A DNA stretch of 34,764 nt from DTU013 sp964490975 (GCA_964490975.1 CAZBEQ010000039.1:1-34764), one strand, 5' to 3'. Positions 1 through 7,807 are shown, counted from the first letter of the stretch. The notes: generated by a model not told the origin, from the sequence alone. Numbers and translations: made by a program.

Positions 1-2
1 AT

Positions 3-34
3 AGAGATTCTGAAAAATATTTTTCAGAATCTCT
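3..34. repeat. Perfect 32-bp palindrome at window edge
   Basis: The left arm AGAGATTCTGAAAAAT is followed immediately by its exact reverse complement. It lies just upstream of a cheA remnant that has no upstream coding sequence in any frame. It could be a terminator, or the end of an inserted element that cut cheA. No T-run follows in the + direction. The nature of the element is inference. Confidence 0.7.
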
Positions 35-62
35 TGACAACTATTAGCTGGTCTTGTTTATT
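34..62 (+). promoter_or_regulatory. Promoter-like sequence in front of the cheA remnant
   Basis: TTGACA at 34-39 is a perfect -35 box. A 17-bp spacer separates it from TTTATT at 57-62, which matches four of six -10 positions. The -35 overlaps the last base of the edge palindrome, so the promoter would be formed at the junction between foreign DNA and cheA. Activity is not demonstrable from sequence. Confidence 0.3.
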
Positions 63-404
63 CAGGAGTTTTTTATCTTAAACAATGAACTGATAAGCAT
101 TCAGGGACAAAAAAGGGCATTGAGACTTAGGGACAAGGTAATTCCCGTCTTACCCGAACATATTGTGCTGGGAACTGAGAAAAGTGAAAAACCAAATCAG
201 AAAGAAATCATTATCCTGGATATGGAGCATAAGCTTCTAGCCTTACCGGTGGATAGGATCATCGGAAGACAGGAGATTGTATCAAAGCCTCTGGGTGCTG
301 ATTTTGCTTCGGTTGACATTGTATCGGGAGCATCGATCCTCGGCGATGGAAGAGTGTCACTGATCCTTGATGTTGAGGCGCTTTTTAAACTTGCCGGTAT
401 GTGA
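54..404 (+). pseudogene. cheA: CheA histidine kinase, C-terminal remnant (P5 domain)
   Basis: Only about the last 100 residues resemble CheA, the chemotaxis histidine kinase. They form the second half of its CheW-like P5 domain, which docks the kinase to CheW and receptors. Visible P5 hallmarks are RLRDKVIPVL (residues 24-33), VDRIIGRQEIVSKPLG near 62-77, and SGASILGDGRVSLILDV near 92-108. The frame has a TAG at 45-47. The only upstream start is a TTG at 54 without a good ribosome binding site, and the first ~10 residues do not look like CheA. Domains P1-P4, including the phospho-accepting His and the ATP site, are absent from the window. It is followed by cheD. A stand-alone CheW-like protein is less likely because the domain starts in its middle. 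Confidence 0.7.
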
Positions 405-420
405 TTGTCAGGAGGATAGA

Positions 421-897
421 ATGAATTACAAGTTGGATAACTATTTTCTACAGCCCGGATATTTGTATGCCAGCCAGGAACAGTTGATAATTAGCACGGT
501 TCTCGGATCCTGCGTATCAGTGTGTCTGTGGGACAAGGTGAATAAATTTGGTGGAATGAATCATTTTATTTATCCCAGGAGGGGTAAGGAAGAAATAAGC
601 ACGAAATTTGGAGATGTAGCGTGTCCCTACCTTTTCAGGATGATGGCGGATTGTGGATCCAGACTCGAGAATCTGGCGATCCATGTAGTGGGCGGAGCCC
701 AGAATCCGAAGCTTAATTCCTCTATTGGTAAGGACAATGCAGATATAGTTCAACAGTATTTAAAAAAGATCGGATTAGTTCCAGCCTCCGTGGATGTTGG
801 AGGGCAATACGGAAGAAAGGTGGCATTTAATACTGCTACCGGGGAGGTGATCGTATACAAATGCGAACAGCTGAGGGAGAGTGATTGGCATAGATAA
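421..897 (+). CDS. cheD: Chemoreceptor glutamine deamidase CheD
   Basis: The 158-aa protein matches the usual CheD length. CheD deamidates specific glutamines in chemotaxis receptors and, in Bacillus-type systems, tunes CheC activity. The diagnostic core is visible: LGSCVSVCLWD with catalytic Cys31, and GGMNHFIYP with His48, 17 residues later as in characterised CheD. A GGAQNP motif near residue 98 also fits. The start at 421 is set by AGGAGG at 410-415; an in-frame upstream ATG at 367 lies inside the cheA remnant and has no ribosome binding site. The 3' end overlaps cheB by 17 bp, indicating translational coupling in a cheA-cheD-cheB-cheW-mcp operon. Confidence 0.93.
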   Translation: MNYKLDNYFLQPGYLYASQEQLIISTVLGSCVSVCLWDKVNKFGGMNHFIYPRRGKEEISTKFGDVACPYLFRMMADCGSRLENLAIHVVGGAQNPKLNSSIGKDNADIVQQYLKKIGLVPASVDVGGQYGRKVAFNTATGEVIVYKCEQLRESDWHR

Positions 898-1930
898 GAT
901 TAAAGTATTGATTGTTGATGACTCAGCAATGGTAAGAAAAATGTTGACTGAGGAACTTGGTAAGGACTCAGCCATTGAAGTGGTCGGCGCCGCCCCGGAT
1001 CCATTTGTTGCCAGGGATATGATCGTGGAGTTGAAACCTGATGTAATCCTATTGGATATTGAAATGCCGCGTATGGATGGCCTTACTTTTTTAAGGAAGC
1101 TAATGAAGTACTATCCCTGCCGTGTCATTGTTGTAAGCTCTCTTGCACAAAGCGGAAGCGAAGTAGCTATGAAGGCTTTGGAATATTGTGCGCTGGATGT
1201 TGTGGCAAAACCAAGCGTAGCCTATTCTGTACAGGATATGGGAGAGCAGCTGGCAGAAAAGATCAAAGAAGCAGCCATGGTGCCCATCGATCGGATAAAG
1301 AGTAAAAGTATTAAAACGGCTAAACCTCTGGTAAATATGGAACCTAAAATGTCACTGCTTAAGACTACTAACAAGGTGATTGCGATAGGTGCTTCAACAG
1401 GAGGGACGGAAGCAATACAAGTGGTGCTCCAGCAGATGCCGGTTACTTCACCTCCGATAGTAATTGTTCAGCACATGTCACAGTATTTCACTAAGCCCTT
1501 TGCGGCCAGACTTAATGAGCTTTGCGGTCTCACTGTAAGAGAAGCGGAAGATAAAGAAATCCTATCTCCCGGGAAAGTGCTTATAGCACCCGGAAATCTG
1601 CATATGCAGATAAAACGGAGTGGTGCTGTATATTATGTATCGTTATTTAATGGACCGATGGTGTATCATCAACGACCGGCGGTGGATGTCCTGTTTTCTT
1701 CTGTGGCAAAGGTTGCCGGCAAAAATGCCATAGGTGCTTTGTTGACTGGAATGGGGAAAGATGGTGCGCAAGGGCTATTGGAAATGAAAAATGCCGGAGC
1801 ATTTACAATAGCCCAGGATGAAAAGAGTAGTATAGTTTTCGGGATGCCACGTGAGGCAATTCTAATGGGGGCAGCCCAGAAGGTAGTTTCGTTGAGCAAT
1901 ATTGCTCATGAAATTGTGCAGAATTTATAA
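881..1930 (+). CDS. cheB: Chemotaxis response regulator / methylesterase CheB
   Basis: CheB removes methyl groups from receptor glutamates during adaptation and is activated by phosphorylation from CheA. The 349-aa protein has a receiver domain (about residues 6-125) with acidic pair Asp13-Asp14 and phospho-acceptor Asp59 in LLDIEMPRMDG. A linker leads to a C-terminal methylesterase domain with the catalytic triad Ser172 (IGASTGG), His198 (VQHMS) and Asp294 (GMGKDG). Triad spacing equals that of Salmonella CheB (164/190/286). The start is GTG at 881 with GAGGGA just upstream, inside the end of cheD. No truncation is seen. Its kinase partner cheA is represented here only by a remnant. Confidence 0.96.
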   Translation: MIGIDKIKVLIVDDSAMVRKMLTEELGKDSAIEVVGAAPDPFVARDMIVELKPDVILLDIEMPRMDGLTFLRKLMKYYPCRVIVVSSLAQSGSEVAMKALEYCALDVVAKPSVAYSVQDMGEQLAEKIKEAAMVPIDRIKSKSIKTAKPLVNMEPKMSLLKTTNKVIAIGASTGGTEAIQVVLQQMPVTSPPIVIVQHMSQYFTKPFAARLNELCGLTVREAEDKEILSPGKVLIAPGNLHMQIKRSGAVYYVSLFNGPMVYHQRPAVDVLFSSVAKVAGKNAIGALLTGMGKDGAQGLLEMKNAGAFTIAQDEKSSIVFGMPREAILMGAAQKVVSLSNIAHEIVQNL

Positions 1931-1946
1931 ATAGGGGGAACAGCTT

Positions 1947-2420
1947 ATGGTGGGGAAAGATCAAAAATACCTTACATTTGCATTGGGAGAAGAAAGCTAT
2001 GGGATTCCAATACTAAAGGTCAAGGAAATCATCGGAATGATGGCCATTACCCATGTACCAAAGCTGCAGGATTTCATGAAGGGTGTGATAAACCTGAGGG
2101 GTAAGATCATTCCCATCATAGATCTCCGGCTGAAATTTGGTCTTCCGGACAGGCCTTACGACGACAGGACCTGTATCATAGTTGTTGAGATCGACACTGG
2201 AAATGGGCTTCGTACAAGCGGTATTGTGGTTGACACAGTTCAGGAGGTAATTGAGATCGATGAAAATACCATCGAGCCTCCACCTCAATATGGTACAGAT
2301 ATTGAGCAGTCATTCTTAAAGGGTCTGGGTAAATTAAAGGACCGTGTTGTTATGATACTTGAGACTGAGGGAATCCTTACAACTAATGAACTTAACTTGT
2401 TGAATGAGGTAAACAAATAA
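1947..2420 (+). CDS. cheW: Chemotaxis coupling protein CheW
   Basis: This 157-aa protein is a complete CheW, the scaffold linking receptors to CheA at the membrane-associated array. Typical features are YLTFALGEESYGIPILKVKE at the N-terminus, VINLRGKIIPIIDLR near residues 48-62 and GIVVDTVQEVIEI near 92-104. The start ATG at 1947 follows AGGGGG at 1932-1937. It lies 16 bp after cheB and 18 bp before the MCP gene, so it belongs to the same operon. No odd features. Confidence 0.95.
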   Translation: MVGKDQKYLTFALGEESYGIPILKVKEIIGMMAITHVPKLQDFMKGVINLRGKIIPIIDLRLKFGLPDRPYDDRTCIIVVEIDTGNGLRTSGIVVDTVQEVIEIDENTIEPPPQYGTDIEQSFLKGLGKLKDRVVMILETEGILTTNELNLLNEVNK

Positions 2421-2438
2421 TTAGGGGGAATATGAATT

Positions 2439-4100
2439 ATGAAAAATGGAAGCTTGATGTTCAAAGAGTTATTTCTGGTAGCACTCCTGATTTCTATCAC
2501 ACTTTTATCTATCGTGCTTGGAGGATTGGTATTTAACAGAACAATAACTAATATGGCTGATTCTTTTAAAAATGAAGCCTATCAGAGCATTGATCTCATA
2601 CTAAATGCCGACCGTGATTCTTATCAGTCATTGGATGCTTTACACTCAGCGTTGCTCTTTGATCCGGATTCGGAGTTTTACAAAGGTGCATATGATATCG
2701 TCATGACTAATATCAATGATGTAAATAAAAGGATGAACACTATTAAAGGACTTGTAGATTCGAATACTGACTTGCAACAGCTGGCACACCCGGAGAGCAA
2801 AAGAACCATTAAGGATGACATGAATGAATTTTTTCCTGCATTTGAAGCCTGGATTGCCGATACTAACGACTTGATGAAGCAATATGAATCAGGCAAGGAT
2901 ATTGAGGCTTTGACTGAAAGAATAAAAATCAACAGCCAATTATTTACGGATGCCAGAGAAAACATGAATGCAGTTGGAGAAACTTTAGCCCTCTTCCCTG
3001 ATGTAGTTGCCAGAAAAAATATGGGAAGTGCCAGCAAGCAGCAGCTGGTGGTATATATTATAACTGCAATTATTATGGCTATTGCTGTTTTAGTTATTTT
3101 GTTTTTTATCAAGCGTCTTATCAGGAGGCTTACAGCTGTTGCTAACAGGCAGACAAAGCTTGCCAGTGCACTTAGACAAGCGTCCATGCAATTGTCTGAT
3201 GCAGGGCAGCAGTTGTCCAGTGGTTCCAACGAGCAGGCAGCTTCAATCGAAGAAACCTCGGCCTCCATGGAGGAAACCTTGTCTATGGTGAAGCAGAATG
3301 AGGAAAACACCCGGCAAACGAGAAACTTATCAGAGGAAGCCAGTGATTCTTCAGCTAAGGGTGCCTTGAAGATGTCGGATATGAATAAGTCCATGGAAGA
3401 ACTGAAGCGATCCAGTAACGAAATTTCAAAGATCATCAAGGTTATTGATGAGATAGCCTTCCAAACAAACATACTTGCTTTGAATGCGGCAGTTGAAGCG
3501 GCAAGGGCCGGTGATGCGGGGCTTGGCTTTGCGGTCGTTGCGGAGGAGGTCAGGAACCTGGCGCAAAGGAGTGCTCAGGCGGCAAAGGATACGGCAGGAA
3601 TAATAGAACGGAATATCGAGCTTTCTGATAAGGGCCTTAATGTCAGCAGGGATGTGAATGCATCACTTGAGGAAATATCACTGAAAACAAAAAATGTCAA
3701 CCAATTGATGGCGGAAATAGCTGCTGCCAGTGAAGAACAGTCAAGAGGAATAGGTCAGGTTACAGAGGCCATAAGCCAGATGGAGAATGTTGTCCAGCAA
3801 AATGCAGCAACAGCACAGGAAAGTGCAGCGACTGCCGAGGAATTGTTTGCACAGGCTGAACTGCTGGAAAATGCAGTACTAGAATTGAATGATTTAATTA
3901 AGGGATCTAAAAACGCTTCAATTCCTGTGGAGAATGATTCGCGGGATAGTCAGATGAGACGGCCTGGCAACAAGGGCTTTTCATCTCTTCCTGCAAAGAC
4001 TGGAATGACAAAACCAGTTACAAGGGATACAAAACTGGTCAAGAAACATATTGTTTCACCAGACGATCTGATTCCCCTGAACGAGGACGATGATTTTTAG
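2439..4100 (+). CDS. Methyl-accepting chemotaxis protein without a clear HAMP domain
   Basis: This is a 553-aa transmembrane chemoreceptor. TM1 lies at about residues 9-31. An extracellular, mostly helical ligand domain spans about 32-202 and resembles a four-helix-bundle sensor. TM2 lies at about 203-224, and a cytoplasmic coiled-coil signalling domain follows. The hairpin tip reads IDEIAFQTNILALNAAVEAA at about 335-354, the binding site for CheA/CheW. A HAMP domain of about 50 residues normally follows TM2, but here only about 20 basic residues separate TM2 from coiled-coil sequence. The acidic end (DDLIPLNEDDDF) has no CheR-docking pentapeptide. The start at 2439 is about 9 bp after AGGGGG; an ATG at 2432 is out of frame. 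It is the last gene of the che operon. The ligand cannot be inferred. Confidence 0.93.
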   Translation: MKNGSLMFKELFLVALLISITLLSIVLGGLVFNRTITNMADSFKNEAYQSIDLILNADRDSYQSLDALHSALLFDPDSEFYKGAYDIVMTNINDVNKRMNTIKGLVDSNTDLQQLAHPESKRTIKDDMNEFFPAFEAWIADTNDLMKQYESGKDIEALTERIKINSQLFTDARENMNAVGETLALFPDVVARKNMGSASKQQLVVYIITAIIMAIAVLVILFFIKRLIRRLTAVANRQTKLASALRQASMQLSDAGQQLSSGSNEQAASIEETSASMEETLSMVKQNEENTRQTRNLSEEASDSSAKGALKMSDMNKSMEELKRSSNEISKIIKVIDEIAFQTNILALNAAVEAARAGDAGLGFAVVAEEVRNLAQRSAQAAKDTAGIIERNIELSDKGLNVSRDVNASLEEISLKTKNVNQLMAEIAAASEEQSRGIGQVTEAISQMENVVQQNAATAQESAATAEELFAQAELLENAVLELNDLIKGSKNASIPVENDSRDSQMRRPGNKGFSSLPAKTGMTKPVTRDTKLVKKHIVSPDDLIPLNEDDDF

Positions 4101-4148
4101 GAAAACTGATGCAAAAAGTCGATAAGTAGAAGGACTAATAAAAGTTAG

Positions 4149-4225
4149 AACAAAGGGTTTCCTGATATTAGTTGTTTTCCCGGTTGAGTTGCCGGGACTG
4201 CCAATGTCGGGAACCCCTTTTTGTT
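4149..4225 (+). terminator. Branched terminator after the che operon
   Basis: An outer imperfect stem pairs 4149-4162 (AACAAAGGGTTTCC) with 4209-4225 (GGGAACCCCTTTTTGTT). It encloses a second perfect hairpin, CCCGG 4179-4183 with CCGGG 4192-4196. The 3' arm carries a T-run. The position 49 bp after the MCP stop fits transcription termination. Confidence 0.55.
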
Positions 4226-4244
4226 GTCTGCCTTCCGTGTGCTT

Positions 4245-4343
4245 CTACTTAAAGAAGTCGGGTAGAATGCAATATAAGTATTGATTTACATAATTCCAGG
4301 TATGAGTTCCGCCATCAGCAACCATGAAATAGCAGTAATATCA
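4245..4343 (-). pseudogene. Esterase, C-terminal fragment (decayed)
   Basis: Read on the minus strand, a frame ending in TAG (4247-4245) encodes YYCYFMVADGGTHTWNYVNQ (4340-4281), then about 11 more residues ending in LPDFFK. The GG-T-H-T-W-x-Y-V block followed by an aromatic-rich end resembles the catalytic-His region of esterase-D/feruloyl-esterase-like alpha/beta hydrolases. The frame is stopped by TGA at 4343-4341. A neighbouring frame just upstream continues with plausible coding sequence (about ANNALTQEDL), suggesting a frameshift. No start or nucleophile Ser survives. The family assignment is from pattern recognition only. Confidence 0.5.
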
Positions 4344-4512
4344 AGTCCTCCTGCGTCAAAGCATTATTTGCCAGAAACATAGTATATCACTGCCATTTTT
4401 CGGTCAATAGTGCCGCACTACAGCTATCCTGTGGTATACTAGCTATATTGACATGTATTTTAATTTTTGCATTAACATAGAATGAAAGCCTAGGGCGTAG
4501 GAGATTTATCAA

Positions 4513-5475
4513 ATGATAGGCAGAAAAGTATGGAAATACATACGAAGAGTGATTCTAATAATTATTGTGATAACCGTTGTTTTTATATTAGTCAGTTTTA
4601 TCAACCATAAAGTTCAAATGAATAAGGCAAAGGCATTATTAACTCCACTTGGTGACATCGTTCAGGTGAATGGCCATAACATGAGCGTTTATAGCGAAGG
4701 TAATGGAGATAAGACACTGGTTTTTCTATCCGGAGGAGGAACTTGCTCACCTATATTAGATTTTAAGTCATTGTATTCTCTTTTAAGTAATGATTATAGA
4801 ATCGTTGTCATAGAAAAATTCGGATATGGGTTTAGCGATATCGTTAATGAGAATAGAAGTATTGATGTGGTCCTGAGTGAAACAAGATCAGCGCTTAAAG
4901 CAGCCAATGTAGAAGGACCATTTGTGTTATGCCCGCACTCCATGTCAGGCATTGAAGCGCTATATTGGGCACAGACTTATCCTGAAGAGGTTGAAGCCAT
5001 TGTCGGTCTTGATATGGCAGTGCCGGAATCATATGAAAATTATGATATTAATATGTTCACAATCAGGTTGGGGCAGTTTGCTGCAAATGTTGGTATTACA
5101 AGATGGATTCCTGGAATTGCAGAAAGTGATGCCATCAAATATGGAACGCTGACAGATAATGAAAAAGATATTTACAGAGCTGTTTTCTTTTCACGGACAG
5201 CAACAGCTGCAATGATTGACGAGGTCCAGTGTATATTGGACAGCGCAAAAACAGTAGGAGATGGCAGAGCTCCAAATGTACCGATGTTGTTTTTTATCTC
5301 TAATGGGACAGGAACCGGATGGGATAAAGAAACATGGCGAAATACACAGAAGGAGTATTTGAAAAATATTGCAGATGGAAGATATGTAGAATTTGATTGT
5401 CCCCACTATATTCATGACTACGTGTATGTAGAATTATCAGAGTATATTAGGGACTTTCTTAATGAGCTGTATTAA
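4513..5475 (+). CDS. Membrane-anchored alpha/beta hydrolase
   Basis: The 320-aa protein has a basic N-terminus and one transmembrane segment (about residues 12-30), so the hydrolase domain is probably outside the membrane. An oxyanion-type motif FLSGGGTCSP lies near residues 72-81. The nucleophile elbow is PHSMSG with Ser143, a variant of GxSxG in which the first Gly is His. A C-terminal CPHYIHDY at about 296-303 supplies the catalytic His. This is an alpha/beta-fold hydrolase of unknown substrate; esterase and peptidase activities are both possible. The start ATG at 4513 follows AGGAGA at 4498-4503. A TTGACA at 4448-4453 could be its -35, but the -10 is weak. A second hydrolase of this general type is encoded at 16317-17228. 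Confidence 0.85.
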   Translation: MIGRKVWKYIRRVILIIIVITVVFILVSFINHKVQMNKAKALLTPLGDIVQVNGHNMSVYSEGNGDKTLVFLSGGGTCSPILDFKSLYSLLSNDYRIVVIEKFGYGFSDIVNENRSIDVVLSETRSALKAANVEGPFVLCPHSMSGIEALYWAQTYPEEVEAIVGLDMAVPESYENYDINMFTIRLGQFAANVGITRWIPGIAESDAIKYGTLTDNEKDIYRAVFFSRTATAAMIDEVQCILDSAKTVGDGRAPNVPMLFFISNGTGTGWDKETWRNTQKEYLKNIADGRYVEFDCPHYIHDYVYVELSEYIRDFLNELY

Positions 5476-5721
5476 TTTTTCACGCTTGTTCTATTGGATT
5501 AAATGCGTTCGCGGAGCTAAATGGAAATGCCATGGCTTGCTCCGACGATAAGGTTCAAGAAAACATGAAAGAGAAAGGAATACAAAACTACGGTTGGTAA
5601 TCGTACATATGAATGGCAGACCGGTATGACGTCAATAATGAGTATCGCAAGCATTCTTATCGTATTTGTATTATCGCTATTTGTTTTGAGCTTATGACTA
5701 AAAATGGGTAGGAGATCAGCT
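5476..5721. other. Intergenic region with possible coding remnants
   Basis: No intact gene is seen. On + , 5505-5600 reads open as ...FAELNGNAMACSDDKVQENM..., then stops. This weakly recalls the metal-site helix of M56/BlaR1 peptidases. A further open stretch ending at 5698 encodes a hydrophobic tail (SILIVFVLSLFVLSL). These may be degenerated pieces of membrane proteins. The resemblance is too weak to name a gene. Confidence 0.2.
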
Positions 5722-6855
5722 ATGAAAAAAGTCATATTAATTCCCGATAGCTTTAAGGGCACCATGAGTTCGACAAAAATCTGCAGCTTGATGGAAAAGG
5801 CAGTACACTATCATTACCCTTTAGCTCAGGTAATATCAATTCCTGTTGCTGACGGCGGAGAAGGCAGCGTAGATTGCTTTCTCCATGCAGTTGGAGGAAA
5901 GCGGGTAGATATAGTTGTAAAAGGACCATATTTTGAGGACATGACAGCTTTTTACGGAATTTTACCGGATAATACTGCTGTTATAGAAATGGCAGCATGC
6001 GCAGGCCTTCCTCTTGTAGGAGATGAAAAGCATGCAGAGCTTACAACTACTTATGGTGTTGGCCAGCTTATACTTCATGCTGCAAAAAATGGTTGTAATA
6101 AAATCCTTATGGGACTTGGCGGAAGTGCAACTAATGACGGAGGTGCCGGTGCGGCTGCAGCGGTGGGTGTAAATTTCCGGGACAAGGATGGCAGGAGCTT
6201 CGTGCCTGTCGGTAATACACTAATGGATATTTGTTCTATTGATTTATCCAATATAGATAAGTGTATGCAGAACGTAGAAATCACATCAATGTGTGATATT
6301 GATAATCCGCTTTGCGGCGAACACGGAGCCGCTCATGTATTCGGTCCGCAAAAGGGAGCAGATGCAAAGATGGTCCAATATCTCGATGAAGGGCTTTCAC
6401 ATCTTGCAGATATAGTAAAGAGTGATATTGCCAAGGATGTAAGGGAAATACCCGGAGCAGGTGCTGCAGGTGGAATGGGAGCAGGAATGGTAGCTTTCTT
6501 TTCATCAAAACTACGGATGGGTATCGAAGCAGTTCTCGATACTGTTAACTTTGATACTCTGATACAGGGTGCCGACTTGATTTTTTCCGGCGAAGGAAAG
6601 ATCGATTTTCAATCACTTCGCGGTAAAGTGGTAATTGGGGTGGCGCGTCGTGCAAAAAATGCAGGTATCCCTTTAATTGCAGTGGTTGGTGATATCGGTG
6701 ATAATATCCAGACTGCATACGATATGGGTGTTACCTCTATATTTAGTATTAATCGATGTGCAATCCCCTTTAGTGAGGCGAAATTAAGAAGCGAAAACGA
6801 TTTGGCAGATACAATGAGCGACATACTAAGGGCACTTAAAGCTTTTGTGATGTAG
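5722..6855 (+). CDS. Glycerate kinase (GlxK/GarK family)
   Basis: Glycerate 2- or 3-kinase phosphorylates D-glycerate with ATP, feeding it into lower glycolysis. The 377-aa length is normal. Family motifs are IPDSFKGTMSS at the N-terminus, VADGGEGSVDCF near residues 42-53, GLGGSATNDGGAG near 131-143, and a glycine-rich PGAGAAGGMGAGM near 246-258. SGEGKID near 290-296 completes the fold. The start at 5722 is chosen because AGGAGA (5710-5715) lies 6 bp upstream; the in-frame ATG at 5704 precedes that ribosome binding site. It is a single-gene unit followed by a hairpin terminator at 7031-7065. Whether 2- or 3-phosphoglycerate is made cannot be told from sequence. Confidence 0.94.
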   Translation: MKKVILIPDSFKGTMSSTKICSLMEKAVHYHYPLAQVISIPVADGGEGSVDCFLHAVGGKRVDIVVKGPYFEDMTAFYGILPDNTAVIEMAACAGLPLVGDEKHAELTTTYGVGQLILHAAKNGCNKILMGLGGSATNDGGAGAAAAVGVNFRDKDGRSFVPVGNTLMDICSIDLSNIDKCMQNVEITSMCDIDNPLCGEHGAAHVFGPQKGADAKMVQYLDEGLSHLADIVKSDIAKDVREIPGAGAAGGMGAGMVAFFSSKLRMGIEAVLDTVNFDTLIQGADLIFSGEGKIDFQSLRGKVVIGVARRAKNAGIPLIAVVGDIGDNIQTAYDMGVTSIFSINRCAIPFSEAKLRSENDLADTMSDILRALKAFVM

Positions 6856-6879
6856 AAAGTTATCCTACGCCGCAGCCAT

Positions 6880-6964
6880 GATCGATGCTGAACTGCCTCT
6901 CATACCGGAGGATAATATGCCGAACTGGTGTAGCACAGCATTGATCCCTGAATGACCAGTTGGC
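6880..6964 (+). other. Interleaved inverted repeats with a 12-codon mini-ORF
   Basis: Arm A (6880-6890, GATCGATGCTG) pairs with A' (6936-6946, CAGCATTGATC), with one G-U pair. Arm B (6919-6929, GCCGAACTGGT) pairs with B' (6955-6964, ACCAGTTGGC), with one bulge. The order A-B-A'-B' means that both helices together would form an H-type pseudoknot, or the two hairpins would be mutually exclusive. Between them GGAGG (6907-6911) precedes ATG 6917, opening a 12-codon ORF (MPNWCSTALIPE) that stops at 6953-6955. Function is unknown, and the ORF may be a remnant. Confidence 0.35.
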
Positions 6965-7030
6965 ACTAGATTTAATTAGAGACTATAGCTCCAGATTATT
7001 GGACTAAGAGGCGTAGTATACAAAGATTGG

Positions 7031-7065
7031 AAGTCATTGGGTTTATAGATGAAATCCAGTGGCTT
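7031..7065 (+). terminator. Hairpin terminator after glycerate kinase
   Basis: AAGTCATTGGGTTT (7031-7044) can pair over all 14 positions with AAATCCAGTGGCTT (7052-7065), including three G-U pairs, around a 7-nt loop. A TTTTGTTATTT tract follows. It lies upstream of the next promoter, so it probably insulates tetR from read-through. Confidence 0.55.
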
Positions 7066-7095
7066 TTGTTATTTGGGTTATTATGTGTAAAGTAC

Positions 7096-7153
7096 TTGAC
7101 TGGCGAGTCAAACCGGGTGTATTATAGATTCATGATATTGACTCACCAGTCAA
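7096..7153 (+). promoter_or_regulatory. Promoter with two TetR-type operators
   Basis: The -35 TTGACT (7096-7101), an 18-bp spacer and the -10 TATTAT (7120-7125) form a sigma-A promoter. The -35 lies within palindrome TTGACTGGCGAGTCAA (7096-7111). A second palindrome, TTGACTCACCAGTCAA (7138-7153), sits just downstream of the expected start of transcription. The second, read on the opposite strand, differs from the first at one base. This is the arrangement expected for autorepression by the adjacent TetR protein. Confidence 0.8.
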
Positions 7154-7168
7154 AAAAAGGAGGCGCGT

Positions 7169-7807
7169 ATGGTGAGAGAGTCATTTGAAAAGCTGTCGGA
7201 GGATAGGAAAAATGCTATTACAACAAGCGGAATATACGAATTCTCCAGAAAATCATATTCAGAAGCCAGTACAGATGTAATAACAAAAAATTGCGGTATA
7301 TCAAAAGGGATACTTTTTCATTATTTCAGAAGTAAAAATGAGTTCTATGGCTATTGCCTTGAACAGGCACTGGAACGACTTAGTAAAGATCTGCAGGAGC
7401 CGGAAGCAAATGATTTTTATGAAATAATATTTTGTTTTATGGAAGAGAAATTTCTTGCTTGCCGTATGTTTCCGGAAGAGATGCGGATTGTTAATATGGC
7501 AGCGCGGGAGACGAACAGCCAGGTTTTTGAGCAAAAAAATAAAGTTTTTGCAAAGTATATGATGATAAACAGGGAAAAATCCTCAAAGGTAATGGCGAAG
7601 GCAGTAGCGACCCTTAATCTGAAAGACTCGAATACCGAGAAAGTAACAGCCGCTCTTACGGTGTATATAGGAGCAATTATTAACAGATATCTGGAAATAT
7701 ACAAAGAGATGCCGGATCAGTTCTTTGAACAATCTGAGAAAATCAAGGCGGAAATTAGGAAATCTATAGATTTTATGTTATATGGTGTTGTGAAGGAGGG
7801 AGTGTAA
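7169..7807 (+). CDS. TetR/AcrR-family transcriptional regulator
   Basis: The 212-aa protein has an N-terminal TetR helix-turn-helix. The recognition region reads TKNCGISKGILFHYFRSKNE (about residues 39-58), followed by a helical ligand-binding domain without recognisable specificity. AGGAGG at 7158-7163 sets the ATG at 7169. Its stop codon overlaps the start of the next gene by one base, so the regulator and the adenylating enzyme form one operon. The paired palindromes at 7096-7153 are its likely operators. The inducer is unknown; an aromatic or acyl compound handled by the downstream enzyme is an inference. Confidence 0.9.
   Translation: MVRESFEKLSEDRKNAITTSGIYEFSRKSYSEASTDVITKNCGISKGILFHYFRSKNEFYGYCLEQALERLSKDLQEPEANDFYEIIFCFMEEKFLACRMFPEEMRIVNMAARETNSQVFEQKNKVFAKYMMINREKSSKVMAKAVATLNLKDSNTEKVTAALTVYIGAIINRYLEIYKEMPDQFFEQSEKIKAEIRKSIDFMLYGVVKEGV

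Noticed and set aside
2678..3472. Long minus-strand open frame (264 codons) inside the MCP gene
   Set aside because: It is antisense to a clearly coding chemoreceptor. The Ser/Leu/Ile-rich product is typical of the complement of coiled-coil codons, and no ribosome binding site is seen.
5476..5703. M56/BlaR1-like peptidase remnant
   Set aside because: Only about 20 residues resemble the metal-site helix, the HExxH motif is absent and the pieces are in different frames. It is kept only as an intergenic note.
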